Shown: positions 32,601 to 44,136 of the stretch, one piece after another
Layout of the letters: each line of letters starts with the position of its first letter
Numbering within the stretch: the stretch's first letter is position 1
From: Polytrichum commune
Taxonomy: Eukaryota > Streptophyta > Polytrichopsida > Polytrichales > Polytrichaceae
Length of the DNA stretch: 64,000 nt
Reading direction: 5' to 3'
Assembly (NCBI GenBank): GCA_950295325.1
Contig: OX485809.1
Coordinates: forward strand, 19,282,001 to 19,346,000
Translations under genes and position numbers: made by a program
The notes under the pieces: generated by a model
Seen by the model: only the letters and a program-made list of their open reading frames with translations
Databases searched by the model: none
Told to the model about the DNA's origin: nothing

Positions 32601-35600
32601 AAGTAGTAAAGGTGACATCCTGGTCCTAGAATCGTGGCCCACACCTAGTACATATTCTCGTGAGGCACACACATCTGTAATTATGATCCAATATATCATT
32701 CATAAAAAAGAATGCATTTGAGATCCAACAAGGATTATCAGTTCAAGCCACTTATGGATACACTTAATTTATCAACAAATTACTTTCCTTGAGCTCTGAA
32801 ATTGGTAGGTAAAGAAGAAAGCACTCACAGAGGTGAGGAGAGCTTCAAGTGCCTGAAGAGCCGCAATCTGGACGGCAACAGGTGCAGTCCCCTCCCCTGT
32901 TGTATTGGACACTGCATCTACCATACCGTTGACTGGATGCTCACCTGGCAGTCCACCTGGCTCTTTGCGCTTCTTCTGATTGGTAACCTGAGTGCCACTC
33001 CAACCCCCTGAAGCCCAAACAGGATGGTTTGTGCGAGGTCCTCGGACACACTTTGGAGATAGTATGTTTGCCCCAGAATTGGACCCTTTCAAGTCAGAAA
33101 GGGCATTCCCCACAACAGCTGGTGCTAAACCAGACGCCATGCCTGGGTCCCAAGAACATCCATAGCCTAAGATCAGTGATGAAGGATTCATTGATAAGGA
33201 CAGAATAATTTCATACAAGAATATTTCATAGTTGCTATTGGAACACAAGATATTAATCGATTGACACCTCCTCCAATTGCTATGAAATGCACAATGTTTA
33301 ACTTAGGTGTCATGGCTAGGTTAATGCAGGTTGTTACCAGCCCCCATAGCCATGAAAAGGTGGCGAGCAACGGTATACAGCTTAATCCGAAGGCCTGGTT
33401 GTACACCTCCACAACGACGGAAGTAGTCTGTTATTAGCCGTACGAGATCAGCTCCGCGTGGTAGTAGCTGACTGGTCCCGAGCATCCCAACACCCACAAT
33501 TCAGAGCATATTTTCCTGGAGAATCCCCATGATACTCTCCAAATTGAGAATTAAGGTACATGTGCCTAATTCGGTTACATATCTTAATTGGACACCTATA
33601 CTTGAGTGGTATGTGGTTAGGTGTGGCTCCAAGAGCAGATACCAGAAAGACATGTGTTTAGAAGGAATTCAACTACATGCTCGAAATATGATACCCATTC
33701 TTGGGTGAATAGTTTACATAATGGAGGGGGGGAGGGGCTATATGACCACTTAATGAGCACGAGAATCTTCACTCTGATAATGAAAAAGATATTCATATGG
33801 GCTCTGAAAATTATGAGGAAAGTGGCTACAGCCTCCATTTGGATTTGCTAACTTACTCATACTAAGCGCATGTTTCATATCATAGGAGAAATGGGATTGT
33901 CGGAAAAAGTAACCATTTAATACCCATCTACTTTATATAGATGATATGGGAACAACATCCAGGTTTGTACTTTGCAGTGAAAAAATCAAGCATGGCATTG
34001 TCTCCATAACATATATTATTCCAGTCGGCCAACTTTCTAGGAATTATACAATCAACTAGACCACCTTCGTGGTATGCAAGAGTTGCTTGTTTTTGTCCAT
34101 GGAGGCCTAACCATGGTGACATTCGGTAGATTAAATTGACATAGAACCAGGAAGGAGGTTGGCATTGGCCTAACAATTCAGAGGATCGTGGAGGCAAAGA
34201 GCCTTACCTGCGAACACCTCGCAAGGTTGAAGCTAGAAGATTGAGAGCGCTCAGATGCAAGGCTGGGAGATCAGAACAAAGAGCAGCTTGGTGTGAAGTA
34301 GAAACTGGAGCTCCCAGACGTGACACCGATGGTACTTTCGATCCATCCACCCGTAATATACGCATACTAAGTATCAACAAAGGGCCCAATGGTGCTGGTA
34401 CCTTTGTGCAATCCAAACATCATAAACATAAGGGGGCCTTTCCTTATGATAACGCTCATGACATCATCTTCGATGACACCAATGAATTACCTAAAACACA
34501 TTGCTCAGAGCGTGCCCATCAAACCAGGAAAATGTTAGTTGCTACCATCGGCTTTTGAGGCTTTATAAGGTACGACAGGATGCTTGTCTCACCATATACC
34601 TATAAGAAAAATTCCTTATTGCCCACCGATCATGATAAAGAGGCTCCCTCTTTGGAGACATTGACTGGGTAAATATGAATAAAAGTTGCCCAACAAAGTC
34701 CTAAAAAGAGAGGCCCTCTGTGATGATCGGTGGACACTGAGCAAATTTGGTTATAAACTGAGGGACAAGCATGAGGTCATATGTTATAAAGCCTCAAATG
34801 CCAATGGTAGTAGGAAAATTTGCCTAGTCTGGAGCGTACACTATTACATGGACATTGAGAAACAAGAGGATATGTAGTACAGTTGTCCATCGAGAGACAC
34901 AAAACAACCACCAATTGTAGCATCAGGTATTATCAGCAACTAAATTTACTCTCAAGAAACCTGGTCTTACAATATGACCTTTGTGTTGTCTAACACTTTG
35001 CAAAGAAAAAAATCCCTCCCAAGGTAGTAAGGTTACAGTTAATGGCACCATAAGAATGTGTCCTTGACATCAAGTGATCATAGCATTAAGAAAAAATTAC
35101 CGGTACAGGAAAAGGGCTAGTTAGTAAATAGTTGCAGCACTGCAAGAGGAAAGAAACTCGAGTAACCAGCTGTTGCCAAAGCCCTTTCCCAAGCTGCATG
35201 CACGCATTGGCAGGTACAGCTCGGCCGCCCAACGGCCAAGGTGGGTCTTGTGCACATGGCAGTAAGGCTGCAATGGCATCCTCTGCAATGGCAGCTGCAC
35301 ATAATATTGGCAATAGTAAACTGAGTGAAGGGAACAATTGAGCAACAGCATTTTATATATTTTTGAGATAAATGAAACACTTTCTGTCATTGCATGAGCC
35401 AAGAGGAAGATGTGCCTTCGATGGATACGTTTCCCTCTGCACCCAATTCTTGTAGCATATAAAACACGCAATTAGTGCAAGATTCTTATACGCAATTAGC
35501 AAATCCAAGTCATGTTTTAGCCATTTGCCTCACACTTCTTGCTCATAAGAGTATCTTATTCAGTATCAAAGTCAAGATTCTCGTGCTCATTAGGTGGCTA

Positions 35601-38600
35601 TACAGGTCCCCCCCCCCCCCCCCCAATCATGTTGACTATTGAGCCTAATATGCTTAGGATATTTTGAGCATGTAGTCCACTTTCTTTTGAACACGTCTCT
35701 TTCGTGCCAGTTCTTAGATCCACACCTAACCACATACCATTCAGACAAAGGTGTCCAGAATATTCTTATGTCCAATTTAGACACGTCTACCTTAGCACTC
35801 TTAAGCATGTGTAAGGACGCCCTCTTTCCTTTCTATCATCACAAATAAATCCGAGAATCAAGTCCTTGATTACATATATGAAAGCCAACCACAAGTCAAG
35901 TGGCAAGCTTTCATCAGTCAACCCCTCATTGTTACCTATCTCAGGACAAAGACTTTTCTCATCTACCAAGATTCAACTTAAAGAACTTGCCAGAATGAAT
36001 CTCACCAAGTGTATAATCTCCAAGATGCTTTTTAAGGGAGAACACCCACTACACCACTTGAGATTTCTACAGCGCCAACTATTTTTACAAGACATATTAA
36101 AACCGCACATCCTACAAATTGAAATATCTTTAAAGAACGACCTACCATCTTCCATGCCTGTGAAAGCATAGTCAAGCTCAGAGTTGATAGCAATCAGAAT
36201 GCGGCGCAATAAGGAACTCCAAGTTGTAGCATCCCCATGAGCTTTCGGAAGAAGTGCCAATGCCCTTGCACATTTCTGCAAATGGTATTATTATGTCCCA
36301 TTAGAGAATATAATATTTCCCTAGCAGTACACAGGTTCCATCTCATTCATAACAGCGCTAAAAATAAAAGTCCGAGCAGCCCCATTATTATAGACTTAAG
36401 CACTAGACTAATCGAAGTGAAAATTGAAATCTTGTTCATTTCATTTGCCAGAAGGTGTAAAAGAGCAATCAGAATTATGGAAACTTACAAATAGCAATGC
36501 GCACCTGAGAAAGAGACGCATTTCCTTCAACATCCATTATTCGAGCAACCAACAAAGCCTCCACCTGCACACCTCAATAGAGAGGTGTATTCAACATATA
36601 TAAGGTTAACAGTGGCCATTCATCTGTCAGTCTCCATTAAGTTTAGAAATATTATAGTTAATGAATTAGATATAACAGCACAGAACTTGCATTCTAAGGT
36701 GCAAATCATAACGAAATGTTTTGAGCAAAGTCCTTAGATATAAGAAGTGTTTGTACACTATTAGATTGTTGACGAAGGCAGGCTGGAAAATATCGCAGCA
36801 AGGCGGATAGCAGGTCCATTGCCTCATTCTGTGTGCAACCCCATCAAAAGATGGTTACTTTCTAGCACATTGGATGCCATGGCCATCTGTGTAATAGATG
36901 TACTTATTAATGCCTTCCATAACATAAAGTAAACTGGCCTAATTCGGTCAATTACCTTAATTGGACACCTATGTTTGAGTGGTATGTGGTTAGGTGTGAC
37001 TCTAAGAACGGACACCAAAAAGGCTTCATGAGTTTAGGAGAGATTGGACTTCGTGTTCAAAATTTATTAACCATTCTAGGCTCAAGAGTCAACATAATAA
37101 GGGGGGCCGCATTACAGCACTGGCAGTTTTGACTTACAAATTTCACAGCAGACACATGGGTGCTCAGAAATGTTTTTTTCTGATTGTTGCTAAAATCCCT
37201 GATCGCATTTGCTGAAAAAAATCCTAACCATGAAATCCAAGTTCATACTCATGCCAAACAGAAAGGAAAAAAACTAACCATTTGAGACACGTGTACCTTA
37301 CCTAATGGAACCCTCAATTGCAAAGTTCTAAAAGATACCAGATTTTGAATCATCTGGACAGTCATCCCTCACATGTTTCAAAGAGAAGTGACTCGCACTA
37401 GGTACAAACCCAAATGACAGTTGAATCCTTATCTCCAAGTATTTGGAGAAGAGGTTGCACCAACTTGGAGATAAGATTGGCAGCATCTCGCCGCACACCA
37501 GCAAATTCAATAAGTCCTCCTAGCCTGCTGCACCTTGGCTGCCATCAGCTTTAAAATCCACAAGCACATGGTTGAATCCAAGCAGGAACTTCAGCAAATC
37601 AAATGTGCTTCAGTACAGTGTCCATGATGCATATCCTAAAAACCTAAATTGCAGGAGTGCAACAACTCTGCATTTACCTGACGAGGAGATCAGTGACAGA
37701 AGCGCAGGCCGCTGCTCTCACAAATATAGGATCTGTCGGTTGCTGCATTCCAAGAACCACACTCCAAATTCATGAAAGTGAGATAGCTGATATACCAACA
37801 GCAAAAGACATGTCTATTTCCAACAGCAAAAACAAACGCTGCAAGTGGAGAAAGGGTGCATCTTTAATACGTGATTCACGTACTAACCCTAAGTGGCAGT
37901 AGAAGCTTTGTGAACCACAAACTGTAACACTCCAGAAATCGCTGTCGTGTGCATTCTTGACAAGTTACTCCAAGTAAACATGCCCCAGCCCACCTGTTCT
38001 CCGCCTGCATATTAAAACCACTTGTCAATGTAATTGACACGTCTCACCCTCTCTTGGTCAACCAGGCTGTATCCAGAACTAACGCACTTATGTAGATGGG
38101 CGCCTACTTAACCATACAGCTTACCCTAACTTCGAGGGATACAACATCTCCACAAGGGTAGAATGCAGGACATGATTGATATTTTGCACTTCAATTTGTG
38201 CTCATTGCAAATTGAAGAGCTCTCTTCGAGGAATAAAAGACCCCACCAACCCACATACATTTGAAACTTAGCCAACAAACTTGTCTTGAGTCACATGTTC
38301 AAATGTCACACTGCCTCATTACAATCCCGCATGTCAAAGTACTCTGACTAATTCTTTAAGCAGCATTATCTTTCTCAAACCAAAGCTGACATACTACTGT
38401 GTAAATCCCTCTCAGACTTTTGGTAGCTAAGTTAACAACAGCCTTAACTCCATCAACAACCCTAACTTCAAGGGTACTATGCAGTAAATCATTGGTTTTG
38501 CGTTTCAATTTATGTTCATTGCAAATTTCAGAGCTCTCGTGCACAAAAAAGGCCCCACCAAACCAGACACATTGAAAACTTGCCCAATCAACTTCTCTGG

Positions 38601-39074
38601 AGTCACAAGTTCAAATGTCACATCGACTCATTACAATGATCTCGCATGTCAAAGTACTCTGACTCCTCATTCTCAAGCAGCATTATCTTTCTCAAACCAT
38701 AGCTAATATATTACTGCTGATGTATAAACTCAAGCTTTTGCAATCAAAAAGTTGGTAGCTAGGTTAGGTCAAAGGCCACATACGACAGTGCTGGACAGCA
38801 AGGTGAGCAATTTGTCCATCCACGCATCCACAGCTCCTTTACTAGCATCCAGGACTTTGGCTCCCTGCATGAAAATCAGCCCCGACACTGCCTGTGGCGA
38901 AGTCTCCCAGAGGAGATGGTGCCTCCGAATAGATGCCACAGCCAACGACAATTGGGCGGGAGCTCTGGTGACCTGCTTGTCATCCGGCAGATGGTTCGTC
39001 ATCACCGCATGCAGCAACCGCGGCCTCAACCCCTGGTCATGCATCCCATGCAACGCATGATCCTCGAACGCCAT
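29603..39074 (-). CDS. RIX1/PELP1-type pre-60S ribosome assembly protein, 13 exons
   Basis: Minus-strand exons: 39074-38787, 38004-37888, 37742-37678, 37524-37410, 36828-36757, 36564-36505, 36275-36146, 35294-35101, 34401-34208, 33471-33338, 33166-32829, 32004-31746 and 30723-29603. All junctions are GT-AG, every phase matches, and the total is 3,087 nt (1,028 residues). Order and wording follow my memory of the plant homologue of PELP1/Rix1: start MAFEDH...RLLH; WAGACLLGVTCQECTRQRFLECYSLW (98-123); DPIFVRAAACASVTDLLVRL; CARALALLPKAHGDATTW; ALCSDLPALHLSALNLLASTLRGVRSQLLP; NQKKRKE (likely nuclear signal); CAHALLALEPLIHPRCLPP; acidic tail SDSDSGGSIPDIIDDDPEPE. The N-terminal ~200 residues are the RIX1 region, with helical repeats after. 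The family acts in ITS2 processing and pre-60S maturation in the nucleolus and nucleoplasm. Introns 1, 4, 7, 10, 11 and 12 carry repeats, yet the frame is intact. Confidence 0.9.
30796..31122. repeat. Fold-back element in intron 12 of the RIX1/PELP1 gene
   Basis: Two arms of about 120 bp are inverted copies of each other. Left outer end GTTCAAAAACAACAGGTTTG; right outer end, read inward, GTTTGAAAACGTGGGTTTTG; both continue AAACGGAGATT. Inner pairs include TTGGTTTCAAGGTTGATCCC against GGGACCAACCTTGAAACCAA, and TGTCAAGGCC against GGCCTTTGACA. Only about 60-80 bp separate the arms. It is non-coding and could form a long hairpin in the pre-mRNA. I found no convincing target duplication. Confidence 0.7.
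32215..32400 (-). repeat. Dispersed repeat copy, reversed, in intron 11 of the RIX1/PELP1 gene
   Basis: On the minus strand it reads CGGACACTTATATCTGAGTG, AAGAACGGAAACCAAAAAGC, ACCATTCTAAG..AACATAATTGGGAGGGG and GACCACTTAA, matching the blocks of the 33545-33930 copy in order with divergence. Confidence 0.6.
33545..33930 (+). repeat. Dispersed repeat copy in intron 9 of the RIX1/PELP1 gene
   Basis: The fullest uninterrupted copy. Blocks in order: TAATTCGGTTACATATCTTA, ATTGGACACCTATACTTGAG, TGGTATGTGGTTAGGTGTGG, AGACATGTGTTTAGAAGG, GAGGGGCTATATGACCACTT and AATGAGCACGAGAATCTTCA. Antisense to the gene it sits in. No coding frame. Confidence 0.7.
35575..35830 (-). repeat. Dispersed repeat copy, reversed, with a long C run, in intron 7
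   Basis: On the minus strand: ATTGGACATAAGAATATTCT, GAATGGTATGTGGTTAGGTG, GGACTACATGCTCAAAATAT, then a run of about 19 G (35610-35628 as C on plus) where other copies have a short G-rich stretch, then CCTAATGAGCACGAGAATCT. The homopolymer is an expansion of the family's GGGGGAGGGG block or an assembly artefact. Confidence 0.7.
36935..37110 (+). repeat. Dispersed repeat copy, partial, in intron 4 of the RIX1/PELP1 gene
   Basis: Blocks CCTAATTCGGTCAATTACCT, TAATTGGACACCTATGTTTG, AGTGGTATGTGGTTAGGTGT, AAGAACGGACACCAAAAAGG and ACCATTCTAGGCTCAAGAGT match the family. The copy stops after the G-rich block near 37110. Confidence 0.7.
38150..38725. repeat. Tandem duplication of ~300 bp in intron 1 of the RIX1/PELP1 gene
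   Basis: The segments at about 38130-38400 and 38450-38725 share long blocks in the same order: TTCAATTTRTGYTCATTGCA, CAAGTTCAAATGTCACA / CATGTTCAAATGTCACA, CATGTCAAAGTACTCTGACT and AAGCAGCATTATCTTTCTCA. Period about 315 bp. No coding potential. Confidence 0.65.
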
Positions 39075-39177
39075 ACCAAATTAAATACTGCAACACCCAA
39101 ATCTACTAATTCACTTCCCCTAAATGGTTCTCCCACCCTCTCCTTCATTCATTCAGCTTATCAATTCATCAGATCAG

Positions 39178-39540
39178 ATATGATCTTCCCCCAATCACAT
39201 GCCCACTGCATCCCAGCACCTTCAAGCTTCTCCACAGATTCTTCTTCCACCCACCCAATTCCGCCGCCACCATCACAACACTGAATTCCTGACATTCTGC
39301 AATGGCAGAAACTCTGACACCACACAGGACCATCTACACTTCATTCATCAGACTCGCAACTATGATCCTCCCCCAATCACATGTCCACTGCAACCCAGGA
39401 CCTTCAAGTTAATTTCCCCACATGATATTCTCCAGAGGTGAATCTTCCACCAACCCAATGCTGCCACCACCATCACAACACTGAATTTCTAAAATACACA
39501 CAAACTGCAGAATCTCTGACACCACACAGGGCCATCCTGT
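39178..39540. repeat. Tandem duplication of ~182 bp upstream of the RIX1/PELP1 gene
   Basis: Copies at about 39178-39340 and 39360-39535 share CCCCCAATCACATGYCCACT, ACCTTCAAG, CCACCATCACAACACTGAAT and CTCTGACACCACACAGGRCC in order. They lie just upstream of the start codon (39074, minus strand), so they may be in the 5' untranslated region or promoter. Confidence 0.65.
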
Positions 39541-41796
39541 TCCAAGCCCATCATCCGTGCAGGGTGATGCATGGTTCATCCTGATGTAATTCAGTGTGAG
39601 TCGTCACATTGTGCCTGTGGCTGGCTGAGCCCGGGGGGCATTGTTAGTGGCTTCAGAGGCTCAGGGAATGTACAATGCGGCAGTAGCATGGTGGTGGGGC
39701 TTGGATTTGCATTGCGAAAGGCAGGCAGGCAGGCAGGGAAGAAGACGAAGCGAGTGAAACGCTGGAGAGGAAGCCAAGGGAACTTGAGGCAGGCCAAGAG
39801 CTGGGCAACCGACAGCCTCCTCTAAGCTTAAGCCGACTGCGGCACCACTGTGGTCTAAGACGCTTACTTACCTCTGGTTGCTATACTTAGCCAAATTAAC
39901 TCCTAAATCAGGGTCAGAGATCCCCAATTAGTCTACACCATTTATGGTATATAGTCAACTGCAAGATAGTGTTACTTGGCAGTGTTCAAGATTGAAGCCC
40001 TCATATGAATTTCATTTTGAAGGGTTCCCAAATTTCAGCCTTTCAACTGAAGGGTTGGTTCAAATCCAAGACATCAATCCAAGAATATAGAATTGAAATA
40101 CAAAACTCGTATTAAACTTGTGCATGAATTTGATGGTACATGTTTCTAGTATAATGTGAAGAATTAAGAATTAAGAATCAACCATCTAACTCCACTTCTT
40201 GTAGTGACTATGCCCTACGTTTGTTGGTTCTTGTGGAAGGCATATTATATTAAGGACTTCAAGTGACATCTTTGTTTTCAATTTGGGGTTGCGTTTTGAA
40301 GGGTTGTTTTGAGAGAGCTATATTTTGAAGGGCCAAATCACGTTTGAAGGGCATTGAAGACTTCAATCTTGAACATTGTTACTTGGTGACCCACTTTTGA
40401 GGCGTATGCTATGTTACGTTGATGATGAACAATTTTGTCATTAGGGTCAGTTCACACGGGGTCCCAGGTCCTGAGGACATGTTCATTGGTTCTTCATACA
40501 ATGCCCCAAAATGGAAGAGTGTCGGTTTTAGCTTGCAAGTTGGACCCCTGCGTTAGACCCGACTGCTATAGTTTTGTTGGCGGGGCCGGAATGCCCTCCC
40601 GGACGGGAACAACTTGGGTATATGCGAGTTGATATTCTTTGACCAAATAGAATCTCAACTTCAACTATTTCTATGTAAAGCCCGTGTATTGTAAGACGTG
40701 ACCTTTGATCGTGGGACCCGTAGTTTATGAAGCTCATGTAGAGTGAATGTGGGAGACATAGATGAGCCTACTCCTCTCTAAAGTAATATTACTTGATTTA
40801 GCATCCCTTTGTGTTAGCGTTTGGTGCACAACGTGCAATCATGTTGTAAGTCCCAGTTCCCTTGAGGTCAATCTGATTTAATCTTAACGGATTAAATCTT
40901 AATTAGCCATTGAGAGCATGGAAATTGGGACTTACTACTTCACATGGACACCAAGTATGACATGGATGCCTACATGGCCACACTTTTTGGAGGTGAGGCT
41001 TGGGACTTATGTGGAGAGTTGGGTCAAGCAAAAAGCCATACCCAACTCACAACACAAGTCCCAAATAAAATTGCATAAAATAATCAAGATCCCATAAAAA
41101 CCATTCTTCAATGGACTCTTGAGGCTCAAAAGTTGGGAGTTTGCCTCCATGTTGGAACTTGTTGACATGAGTGGGACTTGGGACTCGGGACCCCATGTGG
41201 TCCATAAATACCTTGAAATAGTAAGATGTTTAGAAGAGGTAATTTGGGTAGTTGGATTACCACCAAAATTAACTTCAAAGCTTCCTAATTAATATAGTTG
41301 AATTCACTTGAGATTAATCAATCACAAACCTTTTAGGGTCAAGATATTTATGTTATATGGATGAGAGATATGCTTGTATGCAACAACTTCCTCTCACCCA
41401 AACCTATAGAGGGGGGGGATAGTTTTACATTTGCGTGCACATTTTTATTTATTTTTCTTGACACCATGTGACACTTGAATAGGTGCAAAGAAATGTCATT
41501 CTACACACAAGTAAACTTCATAATATAATCATATTAATATCTCCCGCAAAAGAAGGAAATGCAAGATACGCCATTAAGGGCATCATTTACTATTCATACA
41601 TTCATCACAATTACCTTTCATATGACCATATGAACAATGTTGGCCCTATTGTCCTCCATAATTTACCAATAACAATAAGATTATTCCAATATTATGACAA
41701 ATCACTAAGTAAATTCTTTTCAAACCACACATTAAGTCCTTATACATGAAGTGTATTCCATTGATAATGAAAAATCTATTTTCATTCTACCATCTA
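39541..41796. other. Non-coding region upstream of the RIX1/PELP1 gene
   Basis: No supportable gene. A small nested palindrome at about 40846-40936 pairs GTAAGTCCCAGTT with AATTGGGACTTAC around GATTTAATC..GATTAAATC, and may be a very short non-autonomous element. AAGGGTT-type motifs repeat at 40020-40340. The rest is unremarkable. Confidence 0.35.
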
Positions 41797-43142
41797 CAGT
41801 CTAACCTCGTTAGTATGACACTCGTTTATATGACACCCTCGATATTATGACACATTTTTGCACGACCAAACTTTTTAGTTCAAAACTCCCTCTTTTATAC
41901 GACCACGACACTCAATAATACGACAATTAGAAACTCCATTTTGTCATATTAAAGAGGGAATTAATGCTAAAATTCCTTTCATCCATGTTATGTACATTTA
42001 GAATTCATCCATTTTTACTTGGGAACTACTTGAGAACTTCACTTATCATTGGGAACTTAATGATAATCAGGGTTACTAGTGTAGAATGGACTTGGTTAGG
42101 GTATCTAAAATCGAAAGGTGATTATGACTTTGGATAATGCATCTTCACATGTTGTTAGCTCTGCCAATGTTGATAAGTCTTGTGGTTTTTCAACCTTGGA
42201 ATTGAGCAACATGACTTTGATATTCCTTCCTCCCAATGTTACAAGCGTAGATCAACCTTTGGATCAAGGTATAATAGCATCTTTCAAAATTCAATACAAG
42301 AAGAAACTTTTACTATGGGTTGTGTCTCAACATGATGATGCTACATTGAAGGATTGAAAGAAGGTGGTGCCCAACATCAGACATGTTATCATGTGGAGTT
42401 ATGAAGTATGGAGTGAGTTGGATGCACAGATAGTTAGGAATTGTTGGAGGATGGCGCATATATGGAATGTTAACTTTGCCCTAGTTGATGAAAGGGGGAA
42501 GAATAGAATGCAAGAAGAATCAAATGAACTTGGTGCTATGATTTCAAAGTTGCGATTGGGTGATGATGAGATGTCAATCGAGACTTACATTCATATGGAA
42601 GGGGAAGAGAATATTGAGCTAGAATTAGGTACTAATGAGTTGGTGGATGTTGCTTTGAGAATCAATTATGCACAAGGCTTTGATCTTAACGTTGATATGC
42701 ATTCAATAGTTGTGGATGATGTTGCTCCGCCTACAGTATAGCATAGTGATGCTAAACGTCATGCATCATTGTTGTCCAATTTCTTATTAGACAACTCTTT
42801 ACATTTTGTTGTTAATGAAATTATTAGTATTCAAAAGCTAGTAGGGAATTTAGATAAGATGATAGTTGCTAACTTAGATAGGCAACACTAGAGATCTTTG
42901 AACTCTTATTTCAAGAGTTCTTGAGAATAGTTGTTATTTATTGGAGTTATAAGTTATTATTTCATAAAATCTATATTGCTTAAACTTGTTGTATATGTTT
43001 TTAAGCTCATATTGCTTATGTTTTTGTATTCCCTCAATAGTACAACAATTTTATGCCATTTGTCATATTAACAAGAAGACGACACCTCGATAATACGACA
43101 TTTTTTGTGTTTCCCAAACGTGTCATACTAAAGAGGGAGAAC
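41797..43142 (+). mobile_element. Internally deleted pogo/Tigger-like element
   Basis: The left end CAGTCTAACCTCGTTAGTAT follows TA (41795-41796) and continues as repeated GTATGACAC / TATATGACACC / TATTATGACAC motifs. The right end, read inward from about 43142, is TGTTCTCCCTCTTTAGTATG followed by ACACGTTTGGG and a CGTATTATCGAGGTGTC repeat. This is the Tigger-like pattern (CAGT..AACCTCGTTA-TACGAC) of Tc1/mariner-pogo elements with TA target sites. At about 1.35 kb it is too short to carry a whole transposase, and only the catalytic half is recognisable. Confidence 0.7.
42118..42741 (+). pseudogene. pogo/Tigger DDE transposase remnant
   Basis: The reading frame carries TLDNASSH (second catalytic Asp), LSNMTLIFLPPNVTSVDQPL (third Asp) and DQGIIASFKIQYKKKLL, typical of the DDE_1 domain of pogo-like transposases. 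A TGA at 42355-42357 interrupts it (after DATLKD). The frame then resumes without a shift as KKVVPNIRHVIMWSYEVWSEL and continues to 42741 with an acidic tail. The CENP-B/HTH DNA-binding half and the first catalytic Asp are missing. The domain could not act alone. Confidence 0.75.
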
Positions 43143-44132
43143 AATATTGCAATGATGGAGGTCTCCAACTATTTTCTTCAAATTCAGAGAATAATTTGGT
43201 TATCTTGAAATCTATGCATTTTAATACCTTGTGCATGGCAATGGTCCTTTATCATTCTCTATCTATATTATTAGATTGGCTCTTTGAACAAGGAGTATGT
43301 CACAAGGCAAATGTTGGGGGCGGGTGGCATGAAAATATTTTGTGTGGGACCTAATTAATAAAGCCTAAATGATTTACAATTCAATTTAAATGTGAAGAAT
43401 ATCCAGGATTATTCCTTTGAATATTGTTAATCCTACAAAACATTGTTATGGATCTAAATAATGTTATGAAAGATTTTTATTTTTATGTTTATGTTTATGG
43501 TTCAAAGACAAATCTACATTATGCTAAGATTAGTGGCAAGGTAGCGTAACGGTAGATTAAGTGTAGTCCTCTGTGAAGCAAGGTTTCTTACCTACAAATG
43601 CAAAGAGACGTCATCAAAAGATACTACACTAATTATTGTGTTCACTGTCACCATTTCTATATGTCTTGCTCAATACTAATTGTAAACCGCCCGTGTAGTG
43701 TCATTAACACTGAATGTAAACCTCACATTATAGACAATACACACTCCTTGTAAATATTCTCGACATTATAGATCTACAACATTGCAACTACCGTCACTCA
43801 CTCAGTGATTTTCCATCCAAATTTTAATCATCCTTGACAATACTTCGTTACGAAAGTGTTAAGATGCATAAAATTTTAAACCTTGTTTCAATAATTGACA
43901 TGGATTTTGTCCAAATTTCAATCATCCATGACAGTACTTGTAAACTACCATAAGAGGTGTCATTAGAAAGTTTATCACAGTGACATAAAATACCATACAA
44001 ACCCTAAATGCAATATTTAGTGTACTAACTCTTACCTCACAAGCTCTTATTGTGTGTAGAGTTCAACGGTGTGTGGAGTTGGTCGCAGACTTTTCAATTG
44101 CACACATCCTCGTCAAGTTCGAGCAATTGATC
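43143..44132. other. Non-coding gap after the pogo-like element
   Basis: AT-rich. A block at about 43398-43475 (GTGAAGAATATCCAGGATTA ... AAACATTGTTATGGAT ... AATAATGTTATG) recurs in diverged form at about 44808-44880, so a repeat flanks this area. A tRNA-like A box (TAGCGTAACGGTAG, about 43549) has no matching B box. Confidence 0.35.
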
Positions 44133-44136
44133 TTAA

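Noticed and set aside
17748-35628. Poly-C runs at about 17748-17762 and 35610-35628 as regulatory i-motif sites
   Set aside because: Single homopolymers, one inside a dispersed repeat, are more easily explained by slippage or assembly error.
43538-43610. A tRNA gene suggested by TAGCGTAACGGTAG
   Set aside because: No B box (GGTTCRANNCC) and no acceptor or anticodon stem can be formed around it.
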